DNA of 64,000 nucleotides from Enterococcus sp. 9D6_DIV0238 (GTDB lineage Bacteria; Bacillota; Bacilli; Lactobacillales; Enterococcaceae), in the NCBI RefSeq assembly GCF_002174455.2, contig NZ_CP147246.1:581001-645000 (forward strand), in the 5' to 3' direction. The notes beneath the pieces are model-generated. The model was not told the DNA's origin and did not search any database. It saw only the letters and a program-made list of their open reading frames with translations. Each line of letters opens with the position of its first letter. Position 1 is the stretch's first letter. Below are positions 19,041-31,446 of this stretch, one piece after another. Position numbers and translations under genes: made by a program.

Positions 19041-19057
19041 GAAAGTAGGTCGATAAA

Positions 19058-19693
19058 ATGAAACTCACCTCTAGGCAATTAGAGATTATCAAGATCGTCA
19101 AAGAAAACGAACCGATCAGTGGTGACAGTATCGCAAGTACACTTGGCCTAAGCCGAGCGACTCTAAGAAGTGACTTAGCGATTTTGACGATGACGGGGCT
19201 ACTGGATGCCAGACCTAAAGTTGGATATTTTTACACTGGACAAACCATTGAACCGTTACTTTATGAAAAATTATATAAAAAAACTGTGGAGGATATCCTT
19301 TTACCGCCAATACTCATCCACCAAGGAACCACTGTTTATGATGCTGTTACTAATCTATTTATGTATGATGTCGGCTCATTATATGTAAAAGATGATAGCG
19401 ATGAACTGATCGGTGTGCTTTCTCGAAAAGATCTACTGCGTGCTGCAATCAGTAACCCAAATACAGAAAAAACGCCTGTTGCAATGATCATGAGCAGAAT
19501 GCCGAATATCATTACGATAACAAAAGATCGCACGATTTTAGAAGCAGGCGGTCTATTACTTCAGCATAGTATCGATACCTTACCTGTCGTGGAAATCGAT
19601 AATCCTAAGAAAGTTATCGGTAAAGTAACAAAAAGCAGAATCATGGCGTATTTCATCAATGCTGGTAATGAAATCGAAAAAGAAAATTATTAG
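19058..19693 (+). CDS. ccpN: CcpN-like repressor (HTH plus two CBS domains)
   Basis: A 211-residue regulator. Residues 1-60 form a winged HTH (SRQLEIIKIVKENEPISGDS, ATLRSDLAIL), followed by two CBS repeats (about 85-140 with GSLYVKDDSDELIGVLSRKD, and 145-205 with IMSRMPNIITITKDRTIL). CcpN of B. subtilis represses gluconeogenic genes during growth on glucose. The location between ppdK and the PDRP/fbp genes matches the arrangement in Listeria and enterococci. Likely autoregulated through the upstream TCACATT repeats. Confidence 0.9.
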   Translation: MKLTSRQLEIIKIVKENEPISGDSIASTLGLSRATLRSDLAILTMTGLLDARPKVGYFYTGQTIEPLLYEKLYKKTVEDILLPPILIHQGTTVYDAVTNLFMYDVGSLYVKDDSDELIGVLSRKDLLRAAISNPNTEKTPVAMIMSRMPNIITITKDRTILEAGGLLLQHSIDTLPVVEIDNPKKVIGKVTKSRIMAYFINAGNEIEKENY

Positions 19694-19770
19694 TTTTTGG
19701 GTTCTATTTTTTCAATGATATATCACAATAAAATCAGCTGTTAACCATTGCAGCAAAGGAGAGTTTATTC

Positions 19771-20583
19771 ATGCAAAAAAACAAAATCAATATTTACTTA
19801 GTTTCCGATTCCGTAGGTGAAACGGCTCAAAAAATCATCTCAGCCGTTTCTGCGCAATATCCAGATATCGATATGAGTGATATCCAACGGTTCCCTTTTA
19901 TTACAGATGAAGAATTATTACAACCGATCTTAAAAGACGCCCTTCATGATAAAGCTGTCGTCGTTACAACTTTAGTGAATAAAAAATTAGTTCAGCTAGT
20001 GAAAGAATTTTCGGATCGTACCGGCTTACAATTTGTGGATTATATGAGTCCTTTAAGTGAGATCGTGGAAGGAACATTTGGTGTCCAGCCTCTACAAGAA
20101 CCTGGTGCTCTGCATAAATTGAACGAACAATATTTCAGCCGTGTTTCCGCTATTGAATTCGCTGTCCGATACGATGACGGAAAAGATCCGAAAGGCTTCC
20201 TTGAAGCCGATTATGTCCTTTTAGGCGTATCCCGCACCTCCAAGACACCACTAAGCATGTATATGGCAAATCGAAACCACAAAGTGGCTAATTTACCATT
20301 GATTCCAGAAGTTGCATTACCAGCAGAACTGGACCAGATCGATCCTAAAAAAATCATTGGTTTAACAACGACGATCGATAGTTTGATGGATATTCGTAAA
20401 TCTCGCCTCCATTCACTTGGTCTGAAAGAAGATTCGGCTTATACGAATGCAGATCGAATTCAGGAAGAATTAGATTATGCAGCCGAAGTTTTCGCAAAAT
20501 ATAACGCGCTTGTGATCGATGTAAATAAAAAATCGATCGAAGAAACAACAACGATCATTGAAGATTTAACACAAAATAAATAA
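19771..20583 (+). CDS. PPDK regulatory protein (DUF299 kinase/pyrophosphorylase)
   Basis: A bifunctional enzyme that inactivates PPDK by ADP-dependent threonine phosphorylation and reactivates it by phosphorolysis. The 270-residue product starts INIYLVSDSVGETAQKI and carries the P-loop-like GVSRTSKTPLSMYMANR followed by KVANLPLIPE, all family hallmarks. ATG 19771 has AAAGGAGAG upstream. It sits 77 nt after ccpN and 16 nt before fbp, with its target ppdK divergent, so enzyme and switch are physically linked. Confidence 0.94.
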   Translation: MQKNKINIYLVSDSVGETAQKIISAVSAQYPDIDMSDIQRFPFITDEELLQPILKDALHDKAVVVTTLVNKKLVQLVKEFSDRTGLQFVDYMSPLSEIVEGTFGVQPLQEPGALHKLNEQYFSRVSAIEFAVRYDDGKDPKGFLEADYVLLGVSRTSKTPLSMYMANRNHKVANLPLIPEVALPAELDQIDPKKIIGLTTTIDSLMDIRKSRLHSLGLKEDSAYTNADRIQEELDYAAEVFAKYNALVIDVNKKSIEETTTIIEDLTQNK

Positions 20584-20599
20584 TCAAGGGGACCTGCAG

Positions 20600-22513
20600 A
20601 TGAAAGATTGTCGTAATGAAGAATTGATTGCTGAAATCATTAATCTAGAAGCAATTTTGAACCTGCCAAAAGGAACAGAGCATTTTATCAGTGATCTACA
20701 TGGAGAATATGAAGCGTTCAATCATATCTTAAGAAACGGCTCTGGAAGTATTCGAGAAAAAGTTCACGCCTTATTCAAGCAAGAATTAACGAATGAACAG
20801 ATGGATGAGCTATGCTTTTTAATTTATTACCCTGAAGAAAAAATAAATACTTTAAAACAAGTTCATTCCCTAAACTCTGACTGGTGGTTCGATGCGATCG
20901 AACGCTTGCTGAGTATCGTTCGTTTTTCATCGAGTAAATATACTCGTTCTAAAGTTCGTAAAGCTTTACCGAAAACATATGCTTATATTTTAGAAGAATT
21001 GATTTATCAATATGATGAAACAACGGATAAAAAAGCTTATTACCGTCAAATTATTCAAAAAATCATCGATCTCGGAACTGCTGAACGTTTTGTAACTGAT
21101 TTAGCTTATTTGATCCAGCGTTTTGTCATCGATCACCTTCATGTGATCGGCGACATCTACGATCGCGGACCGTATCCCGATAAAATCATGGATGCTTTGA
21201 TCGACTATCATTCTCTTGATATCCAGTGGGGAAATCACGATATTATTTGGCTTGGTGCTGTGAGCGGATCAAAAGCATGTCTCGCAAATGTCTTACGAAT
21301 TTCTGCACGATATGGCAATCTTGATTTGTTAGAAGACAATTATGGCATCGATTTATCTGCTTTAAGAACATTTAGCCGAAAAAAATACCAAGAGAATTTT
21401 AAGTTCAAACCTAAAAGCAATCCCTACCGCAAACTTTCGATCACAGAAATCACAGACGCTATGAAAATCCAACAGGCAATGGCAGTCATTCAAGAAAAGT
21501 TGGAAGGACAACTGATTCAAAGAAGGCCTGAATTTATGATGACTCCTCGTTTGTTGCTGGATAAAATCCATAATGGACAAATAATGCTAGATCATGTTAC
21601 CTACCCGTTGGTGAATGAATGTTTTCAAACTGTCGACTGGTCCGATCCTTATCGATTGACCTCAGAAGAAGAAGCTGTGATCACTGATTTACTGCACCAA
21701 TTTCAACATGCTGAAAGACTCAATCAGCATATGGCTTTTCTCATTGACAAAGGGGCACTTTACTTACCATACAACAATAATTTATTGATCCACGGCTGTA
21801 TTCCCTTACATCCAAATGGAACTTTTCAATCGATCACCTTTGATGGTCGGGCCTATGCTGGAAAACAATTACTCGATTTTTTTGAAAGCAACATCAGACG
21901 AGCGTTCGATCAACCTTGGCAAACTGAAGATTTTGCAACTGATCTAATCTGGTATTTATGGTGTGGTGAATGTTCTTCTCTCTTCGGTAAAAAGGCGATG
22001 AAAACCTTTGAACGCTATTTTATAGAAGATAAAAGCACTCATCTGGAAGAAAAAAATGCGTATTACATATTAAGAAATGATCCCGAGATTTGTCAAAAAA
22101 TACTGCATGCGTTTCGTTTAAACCTTGAGAATGCTCATATCATCAACGGACATACACCCGTTAAAACGATCAAAGGAGAGTCGCCGATCAAAGCACAGGG
22201 TAAAATGCTGGTCATCGATGGCGGCTTTTCAAAAGCCTATCAAAGTGTTACAGGAATTGCAGGTTACACCCTTTTGTATAACTCATTTGGCATGCAGTTA
22301 GCTGCTCATAAACCATTTTCAGATAAACAAGCAGCCATTAAACAAAATCAAGATATTCTTTCCAACAGACAAATCGTTGATCGGCAAATCAAGCGTTTGA
22401 AAGTCAAAGATACAACGATCGGAGCATCTTTAATCGCAGAAGCAAACTCTTTAAAAAAAAAATTAGGCAGATCAACACAAATAAAAGATACGATTGAGAC
22501 AAAAATCGATTAG
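20600..22513 (+). CDS. fbp: Fructose-1,6-bisphosphatase class III
   Basis: Dephosphorylates fructose-1,6-bisphosphate in gluconeogenesis. The 637-residue length matches the large class III FBPases of Firmicutes (B. subtilis Fbp, 671). Metallophosphatase motifs are visible: ISDLHGEYEAF, VIGDIYDRGPYPDKIMDAL, IQWGNHDIIWLG, LLIHGCIPL and IINGHTPVK. An AAGGGGA ribosome site precedes ATG 20600. It completes the gluconeogenic set with ppdK and the two regulators and is followed by two hairpins. Confidence 0.96.
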   Translation: MKDCRNEELIAEIINLEAILNLPKGTEHFISDLHGEYEAFNHILRNGSGSIREKVHALFKQELTNEQMDELCFLIYYPEEKINTLKQVHSLNSDWWFDAIERLLSIVRFSSSKYTRSKVRKALPKTYAYILEELIYQYDETTDKKAYYRQIIQKIIDLGTAERFVTDLAYLIQRFVIDHLHVIGDIYDRGPYPDKIMDALIDYHSLDIQWGNHDIIWLGAVSGSKACLANVLRISARYGNLDLLEDNYGIDLSALRTFSRKKYQENFKFKPKSNPYRKLSITEITDAMKIQQAMAVIQEKLEGQLIQRRPEFMMTPRLLLDKIHNGQIMLDHVTYPLVNECFQTVDWSDPYRLTSEEEAVITDLLHQFQHAERLNQHMAFLIDKGALYLPYNNNLLIHGCIPLHPNGTFQSITFDGRAYAGKQLLDFFESNIRRAFDQPWQTEDFATDLIWYLWCGECSSLFGKKAMKTFERYFIEDKSTHLEEKNAYYILRNDPEICQKILHAFRLNLENAHIINGHTPVKTIKGESPIKAQGKMLVIDGGFSKAYQSVTGIAGYTLLYNSFGMQLAAHKPFSDKQAAIKQNQDILSNRQIVDRQIKRLKVKDTTIGASLIAEANSLKKKLGRSTQIKDTIETKID

Positions 22514-22527
22514 ACTTGAGCAATATG

Positions 22528-22563
22528 AAATCGAGCAATACTAAAAGCGTATTGCTCGATTTT
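22528..22563 (+). terminator. fbp terminator
   Basis: AAATCGAGCAATAC, a short TAAAAG-type loop, GTATTGCTCGATTT: a 14-bp stem 15 nt after the fbp stop. Confidence 0.8.
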
Positions 22564-22601
22564 GTAAAATCACTGTTTTGGCGATCGTTTCTTACGTTTT
22601 A

Positions 22602-22642
22602 GAGTGCGAAGCAAAACCGATTTTTAGTTTTGTCTCGCACTC
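22602..22642. terminator. Hairpin of the AACAAAAC/GTTTTGTT family
   Basis: GAGTGCGA, a small bulge, CAAAAC, loop, GTTTTG, bulge, TCGCACTC. It ends 10 nt before the stop of the converging ABC ATPase gene and probably terminates that operon. Confidence 0.7.
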
Positions 22643-22652
22643 ATCTTTGTAT

Positions 22653-23312
22653 TTATTCCACCATCATAAACTCTTGATTTTTTAATTCATATACTTTATC
22701 ACAAGCTTTAGCTACCTCTTGCTCGTGTGTCACAATGATGATGCATTTTTGTTGATCATGAGCTACTTTTTGAAAAAGCTGAACAATGTCTTTAGAAGTT
22801 TTTTCATCCAAATTTCCTGTGGGTTCATCTGCCACGATCAATTCATGATCACAACACAACGCTCTGACGATCGCTACTCTTTGTTGTTGACCACCTGATA
22901 ATTGGGCGACATTTTTTTTAGCTAATCCTTCGTCGATACCTACACTTGCTAGATTTTCTAGCGCATAAGCTTTTTTATCTTCCTGCTTTGAACTTGAGAT
23001 CGACATTGCGGTCAACACATTATCCAACGCTGACATATAAGGGAGCAGATTATACGCTTGGAAAATAATCGACACATCATTTTTACGATAATTCCTCAGA
23101 CCGATCTTTGCCAGCGATTCTCCGTTATAGAGAACCGTTCCTGTTTTAGGCTGATCTAATCCAGCAATCAATGAAAGAAAGGTTGTTTTTCCTGAACCGC
23201 TTGCTCCTAAAATAGCGTACATTTTTCCTCGTTGAAATTCTAAGTTTACATGTTTATATAGGTATTCTTCTTCGTTTTTATACCAGTAACCTACCTCTTG
23301 TGTCTGTAACAT
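22653..23312 (-). CDS. ABC transporter ATP-binding protein (MacB/LolD type)
   Basis: A 219-residue ATPase with Walker A GASGSGKT, the signature LSGGQQQRVAIVRAL, Walker B LIVADEPTGNLDEKT and the switch His in IIIVTHE. The EPTGNLD motif is typical of the MacB/FtsE/LolD group that works with FtsX-like permeases. It lies 15 nt after its permease gene. No membrane-fusion protein or two-component genes are adjacent. A role in peptide, lipid or antimicrobial export is possible but not fixed. Confidence 0.93.
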   Translation of the reverse strand: MLQTQEVGYWYKNEEEYLYKHVNLEFQRGKMYAILGASGSGKTTFLSLIAGLDQPKTGTVLYNGESLAKIGLRNYRKNDVSIIFQAYNLLPYMSALDNVLTAMSISSSKQEDKKAYALENLASVGIDEGLAKKNVAQLSGGQQQRVAIVRALCCDHELIVADEPTGNLDEKTSKDIVQLFQKVAHDQQKCIIIVTHEQEVAKACDKVYELKNQEFMMVE

Positions 23313-23327
23313 CGCAATTCCTCTTTT

Positions 23328-24869
23328 CTATGTTGTTAAGATTTTTTTAGGTTGTAATCTTAAAATCCCGATCGATGATAATACAATTGAAAAGAAACTG
23401 ATCAGTACACCCAGACCCGCTAAAATCGCGATTTCTTTTGGCTGAACCGAAATATTCAGATTTTCAATGGCTTGAGCAGCTTCTGCTGAACTTGCACCAA
23501 TGCCGCTCATCCCTCTACCCATACCTCCACCGTTAGGTCTGCCGCCTTGCTGATCGCCGCCTGGCATCCCATTCGGTCCGGCTTGATCAGTTGTCGATTG
23601 TTGTGCTGACTGCGTTTGTTGATCGATCAACTGCTCACCAACGACATTTCCTACGATATTCCCACTAAAAGTAGCAATAATCAACGCAACGATCATACAA
23701 ACAATGATCTCACTGAAAAATTGCAGTACTACTTTAAAGCGAGATTCGCCTAAAGATAGTAATACGCCAATCTCATATCGTCTTTCCCTGATTGTCATCA
23801 TCACGATCAACGTTAAAATAATTACACCTGCAACAGCGACCAAGATCACGATATTTTTGGCAAAACTAGCAACATTGTTCAATGGTTGAAGCATTTGTTG
23901 ATACGCTTGGTCATTTGTTTGCAAACTGAAACTTTCAGTATCGATCAATTTCTCAGCTGCAGCTACAAAACTATCCATTTCTTTCGGATCTTCCAATGTA
24001 TACGAAGCAGAATCGATCGTACCTGCTGAATCTTCTCCTTTTAACGTATTTGCTAATGTATAAGAAGTGTATAAGGTATTTGCAGGATTTAAGAAGTTGA
24101 ACATCATGCCCATACTATCACCATTCTCAGATGTTTTATAAATACCTTTTATCGTCAATTCGTATGTTTTTTCATCATCTTCTGGATCAGTTATTTTGAA
24201 TGTGTCACCGACAGCTAAATCATTTGCCTGCGCCAATGTTTCTTCGATCACTACATTATTTGTATCCTTATCTGATTCACTGATCGCTTCACCACTGGTT
24301 ATTTCCGCTGTACCACTAGAAAAATCACTAGCCATCGTCAAATCCATCACACCGCTGACTTGAAAATCACTTTGCTTCATATTAGCCATTGGACCGCCGC
24401 CCATTTGTCCTCCTGACTGCATCTGACCGTCAGGATTTTCTCCACCAGCTTGTTCACTATCGCTAGATTCAGATGTGGCTGTGTCGCTATCTTCACTAGA
24501 AATTGGTGTGATCCCTTCTCCTGCTCCAGCAGAAGATGATGATAGAAATGAATATGTTTTGACATTTGCCAATTCTGCAATTTTTTGCGCATCTTCTAAA
24601 GAAACGGGTGTCAAACTGAAGCTTCCAGGATCGGGTCTTTCACCAGACGCGCTATCCTGATTTTTTTTCATTGCTGCTTCACGGTTTGCTGAAAGTGTCA
24701 CAGTCGCTCCAACACTTTTCTTTGCATTTTCTGTTGCTGTCAACGCAGCACTTTGAATCGTTAAACCGGCTAAGACAAAAATCAATATTGCTGAAAATAC
24801 AGCACATAATAGGAATGTCCGCCCCTTCTTTGCTCTCATACTTAATAATGCTCGTTTGATAAAATTCAT
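23328..24869 (-). CDS. FtsX-like ABC transporter permease
   Basis: A 513-residue permease: one N-terminal helix (FLLCAVFSAILIFVLAGLTI), a large extracytoplasmic domain (about 45-310, with a Ser/Asp/Gly/Met-rich low-complexity insert), and three C-terminal helices starting with IVILVAVAGVIILTLIVMM. Another low-complexity Gly/Met/Gln insert (PNGMPGGDQQGGRPNGGG) lies between the second and third of these. This is the MacB/FtsX plan. ATG 24869 directly follows AGGAGGAATCAT. The two Gly/Met-rich inserts are unusual and may be flexible linkers or metal-interacting. Confidence 0.9.
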   Translation of the reverse strand: MNFIKRALLSMRAKKGRTFLLCAVFSAILIFVLAGLTIQSAALTATENAKKSVGATVTLSANREAAMKKNQDSASGERPDPGSFSLTPVSLEDAQKIAELANVKTYSFLSSSSAGAGEGITPISSEDSDTATSESSDSEQAGGENPDGQMQSGGQMGGGPMANMKQSDFQVSGVMDLTMASDFSSGTAEITSGEAISESDKDTNNVVIEETLAQANDLAVGDTFKITDPEDDEKTYELTIKGIYKTSENGDSMGMMFNFLNPANTLYTSYTLANTLKGEDSAGTIDSASYTLEDPKEMDSFVAAAEKLIDTESFSLQTNDQAYQQMLQPLNNVASFAKNIVILVAVAGVIILTLIVMMTIRERRYEIGVLLSLGESRFKVVLQFFSEIIVCMIVALIIATFSGNIVGNVVGEQLIDQQTQSAQQSTTDQAGPNGMPGGDQQGGRPNGGGMGRGMSGIGASSAEAAQAIENLNISVQPKEIAILAGLGVLISFFSIVLSSIGILRLQPKKILTT

Positions 24870-25038
24870 ATGATTCCTCCTAAGTTTCCTTGTGAACAAA
24901 GATTACTTTAATCTTGTTACCTTAAACAGAACTTAAAGAAAGCTATTTTCTTTTGATTTTAATCTTTGTCCGCGGAGCCTTGCAAAACAAGAGGAAAAAT
25001 GATTAAATGGTTGTGTCGTATTTTTTGATCCATAATAA

Positions 25039-26025
25039 ATGAATGTACTAGAAGGGAACGAAGGGTATTTGGAAAAAAAGAAAATGACTCTATATGGGAT
25101 GATTTTTTCAATTTGCTTCTTCTTGATCGTATCCTTCTTTTTTTCTCCTCATACAATAGATTACGCAAAAGAAGCTGAGGCAAATGAAAAAAGTGATATG
25201 CCATTAAAAACTATTTCAGCAGCCGCTTCAAAACCAGATCTTCCTGAAGAAAAAGCAGATCCTTCACTCATTGCCTTTTATAAAAAAATCGAGCAGTCAA
25301 TGAAGAATGCCCGTGATTCTTTCAATGGGGATGTTGGAATGACCTATGTCGATCTGACTACTGGAAAGCAGATCTCTGTAAATGGCACACAAGAATTTTA
25401 CAGTGCCAGCACCATCAAGGTTCCTTTGGCAATGATGATCGCAGATAAAGTCCAAGCTGGAGAATTAAAATGGGACGATCAATTGGTTTATAATGAAAAA
25501 GAAGATTATGAGGATGGAACAGGGATTATCATCAATAATATCCAGCCCACTTATTCCGTTAGAACATTACAGGAATATAATATTATCTATTCTGATAATA
25601 TTGCTAAAAATATGCTTTATGGTACTTTTGGCGATGATGTAAAAGCTAAAAAAGCGCTCTATGCTCATTTTCTGCAAAAAGAAACCCAATGGGATGATGC
25701 GAAATTCACTTCCGAAGACGCAGCAAAGATCCTTAAGATTTTGTATGACGAAAAAGCAACAAATTCTGAATACCAAGCGATTTATGCTTATATGAAAAAT
25801 ACAGTCTTCCATGAACGAATGGATACACCAACAACCTCTGGAAAGGTTGCTCATAAGATCGGTTCTTATGCAGGATTTTTACATGATATTGGTATTTTAG
25901 AAACAGAACATCCTTTTATTTTAACCGTTTTTACTAATGGACAAACAAATGAGGGTATTTCTTTTATCGCAAGTGTTACTGATCAATTGTGGATGATCCA
26001 AAGTAATGACTATCCCAAAAAATAA
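25039..26025 (+). CDS. Class A beta-lactamase-like serine hydrolase, secreted
   Basis: A protein of up to 328 residues with an N-terminal signal-anchor helix (MIFSICFFLIVSFFF) and a beta-lactamase2 domain. Motifs: YSASTIKVPLAMM (SxxK nucleophile), YSDNIAKNML (SDN) and KVAHKIGSYAG (KTG-like HKIG). The set fits class A-type hydrolases common in Firmicutes, many of which are not true beta-lactamases. The start is uncertain: ATG 25039 has no clear ribosome site, while TTG about 25069 lies just after GAAGGG. Substrate unknown. Confidence 0.82.
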   Translation: MNVLEGNEGYLEKKKMTLYGMIFSICFFLIVSFFFSPHTIDYAKEAEANEKSDMPLKTISAAASKPDLPEEKADPSLIAFYKKIEQSMKNARDSFNGDVGMTYVDLTTGKQISVNGTQEFYSASTIKVPLAMMIADKVQAGELKWDDQLVYNEKEDYEDGTGIIINNIQPTYSVRTLQEYNIIYSDNIAKNMLYGTFGDDVKAKKALYAHFLQKETQWDDAKFTSEDAAKILKILYDEKATNSEYQAIYAYMKNTVFHERMDTPTTSGKVAHKIGSYAGFLHDIGILETEHPFILTVFTNGQTNEGISFIASVTDQLWMIQSNDYPKK

Positions 26026-26069
26026 AGAGCCGAACAAAACTAAAAATCAGTTTTGTTCGGCTCTTTATT
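26021..26069. terminator. Hairpin of the AACAAAAC/GTTTTGTT family at the ntp operon end
   Basis: AATAAAGAGCCGAACAAAAC with T, loop AAAAATC, and the exact reverse complement: a 21-bp stem. It contains the stop codon of the serine hydrolase gene and lies 4 nt beyond the ntpD stop, so it serves both converging units. Confidence 0.85.
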
Positions 26070-26072
26070 TTT

Positions 26073-26705
26073 TTAATTTCCACCCATATTTTTGATTTTG
26101 ATCAATCGGGTGATTTCACTTCTTTCATTTTCTTCGAGTTTCATCTGTATATAGTAAATCGTTTCTTCTAATTGCGGAATCGTCATATATTCTAGTGCAT
26201 TTACTCGTCTTCTGGTTTTTTCGATTTCTTCTGACATCAATTGACAGGTTTTTTCGACCTCAGCTAATTCTAAAAGCTTTGGCAGAATCGATGAAAGCTT
26301 AACAAACACACTATCTAGTTCTGCATTTGAATTTAAGTACCCATAGTTCAACGGTGCTTCGACCACTGCTTCATCGTAATGAAAATTCATCGTTGGTACA
26401 GTAACACTCATGATATTTTTTTCGATCACATCCAGAGTTACTTCATTTGCAGGTATAGCAACTAATTCCTCAATAAAAGCTTCATTCAATGTTGCATTAG
26501 CTAAGACAAAATTAGACAAAGCTGTTGCTAGTTCCTTTTCAACGTCCAACCTCAAGGTATTATTTTTCTTGATCAACAAAATAAAACGACGCATCAATTC
26601 ATCTTGTTTATCTTTCAATAGTTTATGTCCGCGGCTAGCTGTACCTAATTGTTTTTTTAAACGAGAGAGTTCCATTCGCGTTGGATTCACATTCAATCGA
26701 GCCAC
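26073..26705 (-). CDS. ntpD: V-type ATPase subunit D
   Basis: Central rotor shaft of the V1 motor, coupling A3B3 catalysis to the membrane ring. The 210-residue protein has the [19 protein letters not shown] start and long N- and C-terminal helices ([34 protein letters not shown]) typical of subunit D. Six nucleotides separate it from ntpB. It is the last gene here: the ntpH and ntpJ genes that follow ntpD in E. hirae are absent and a terminator comes at once. Confidence 0.95.
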   Translation of the reverse strand: MARLNVNPTRMELSRLKKQLGTASRGHKLLKDKQDELMRRFILLIKKNNTLRLDVEKELATALSNFVLANATLNEAFIEELVAIPANEVTLDVIEKNIMSVTVPTMNFHYDEAVVEAPLNYGYLNSNAELDSVFVKLSSILPKLLELAEVEKTCQLMSEEIEKTRRRVNALEYMTIPQLEETIYYIQMKLEENERSEITRLIKIKNMGGN

Positions 26706-26711
26706 AATCGA

Positions 26712-29862
<3,151 letters not shown>

Positions 29863-29878
29863 AATCATTCCTCCTATT

Positions 29879-29956
29879 CTAAAAAGCGTAGCAATCCATT
29901 TAGCTCTTGAACAAATTAGCAAACGACTTCAATGACGCTTTTTGGCATTTAAGACG
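29879..29956. repeat. Tandem intergenic repeat in the ntp operon, copy 1
   Basis: A 78-nt unit from CTAAAAAGCGTAGCAATCC to GGCATTTAAGACG; similarity continues loosely for about 16 nt more. Its ends form an inverted repeat, AAAAAGCGT (29881-29889) and ACGCTTTTT (29935-29943), so the mRNA can fold into a stem closing a 45-nt loop. It differs from copy 2 by one base (CCATTT versus CCGTTT). Confidence 0.9.
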
Positions 29957-29999
29957 GTTGTCTATTTGTTGAAAGAGCTGGGTTGCGCAGCTAGATTAA

Positions 30000-30077
30000 C
30001 TAAAAAGCGTAGCAATCCGTTTAGCTCTTGAACAAATTAGCAAACGACTTCAATGACGCTTTTTGGCATTTAAGACG
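30000..30077. repeat. Tandem intergenic repeat in the ntp operon, copy 2
   Basis: Second copy, offset 121 nt from the first and ending 25 nt before the ntpG stop region. It has the same closing stem, AAAAAGCGT with ACGCTTTTT. Between the copies is a 43-nt spacer with AAAGAGCTGGGTTGCGCAGC. No further copy was noticed in this window. Confidence 0.9.
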
Positions 30078-30102
30078 TTTATCTATTCGTTAACCGATTC
30101 AT

Positions 30103-30414
30103 CTATAAAATATTCTGTCCTACTGCACGTTCTACATTATTTTGAATCTCCTTTAATCCGATCCCCTTGGTTCCGTTATGACTAGGAATCAAAATAATCG
30201 CCGGAGTTACTTCACTTTTATAACGCTCAATCGTTTCTATTGCTCGTTCAGAGGCGTCTTCTGTAATAAAAATGACACCATAACTTTTTTTAGCCATCGA
30301 CTCGATCATTGCCCTTATTTGCTTAGCTGATTTTGCGTACACAACGTCAAATCCAAAAAGCTTAAACGGCATTACAGAATCTCTATCGCCGATCACTCCG
30401 ATTTTATAAGCCAT
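30103..30414 (-). CDS. ntpG: V-type ATPase subunit F (NtpG)
   Basis: A small central-stalk subunit of 103 residues that binds subunit D. The start [21 protein letters not shown] and [17 protein letters not shown] match the Rossmann-like subunit F family. It overlaps the end of ntpC by 11 nt. A 240-nt gap with tandem repeats follows before ntpA, in contrast with the tight packing elsewhere in the operon. Confidence 0.93.
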   Translation of the reverse strand: MAYKIGVIGDRDSVMPFKLFGFDVVYAKSAKQIRAMIESMAKKSYGVIFITEDASERAIETIERYKSEVTPAIILIPSHNGTKGIGLKEIQNNVERAVGQNIL

Positions 30415-31405
30415 CTACTGCACGCATCCTTTCTCTCACCACATCCGCAGAAAAATTACTACGCTTACTGACTAAAATCAGTCGTAAATTTTTCCATTCA
30501 ACCTCTTTTGCATTTAAAAAAGCTAACAGCGGCAGCGGGCCAAAAGCCATGATTTTTGATTTATCATATAAACCTGTCAAATAATCATCTTTCACCTTCT
30601 CAAAAGCAATCAAATCAAGCTCTTTTGTTTCTGATGAAACAATCGGTGCAAGAATTCCGCCAAGAGATATATTAAGTACAAACTCTGTAAAAGCAGCTAG
30701 AGATTGCTCACTGTAAGCTAAAAAATCAGATTTTGGAATACTCCCAGAACTTGATAAAACAGTCAATAGAAAGTTTTCATGCTGACCTTGGATGATTCCT
30801 CGTGCCATCGTGGATATATTCGTTAAATCGATAAAAGCCGTAACTTCATCAATAATATCCTTATATCCCAGCTTTTCAGCCAACCGTTTTTGATACGTCA
30901 GAAAGCTCCGATCATAAATAATATCGATCGCCTGAAATATAGAGGATTCTTGAAAATAGTCCAGCACTTCTAAAATCGCCTGCATCAGTTCGTCAGCTAT
31001 TTCTGTCGACACACGTGTACGTATCGCACTTTTGATCGTTTCAATCGAATAACGTCCATCAGCAATAAATAAGTGATCCAGATTCTCTCCAGTCAACTCA
31101 GCTTTTGTCAATACTTTCAGATTATGGAATGTTATACGAGACGTATAAATATCGATGACTTCCGGTTCAGGAGCCAGCTCATATAGCCATTCAAATAAAC
31201 GTCCTTTTTCTTTTGAATAAATATATTCAAAATCATCAACAAATCCTTCCGTCATGTAGGTACTATAAATTGTACTTTTTAGAATATCTTGAAGCTCTTC
31301 GATTGTTTTAGCATTCAATAATTGTTCATACTGTGCACTATTCAACAGTTCAGTCTCTTTTAGACGAATCAGCGGATTGATCTGATTATACGCGGTCTCT
31401 TTCAT
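30404..31405 (-). CDS. ntpC: V-type ATPase subunit C (NtpC, d-type)
   Basis: A funnel-shaped subunit linking the central stalk to the rotor ring; 333 helical residues. The beginning [20 protein letters not shown] and the repeats of three similar helical thirds (for example [30 protein letters not shown]) fit the V-ATPase C/d family. The ribosome site is GGAGGGGCAAG-type before ATG 31405. It overlaps ntpG by 11 nt. Confidence 0.93.
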   Translation of the reverse strand: MKETAYNQINPLIRLKETELLNSAQYEQLLNAKTIEELQDILKSTIYSTYMTEGFVDDFEYIYSKEKGRLFEWLYELAPEPEVIDIYTSRITFHNLKVLTKAELTGENLDHLFIADGRYSIETIKSAIRTRVSTEIADELMQAILEVLDYFQESSIFQAIDIIYDRSFLTYQKRLAEKLGYKDIIDEVTAFIDLTNISTMARGIIQGQHENFLLTVLSSSGSIPKSDFLAYSEQSLAAFTEFVLNISLGGILAPIVSSETKELDLIAFEKVKDDYLTGLYDKSKIMAFGPLPLLAFLNAKEVEWKNLRLILVSKRSNFSADVVRERMRAVDGL

Positions 31406-31446
31406 CTTGCCCCTCCTATCATAAAAACTTGATGCTAATAAACTCT

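Noticed and set aside
29879..30077. CRISPR-like repeats
   Set aside because: Only two copies of a 78-nt unit, with internal palindromes and one spacer, no cas genes.
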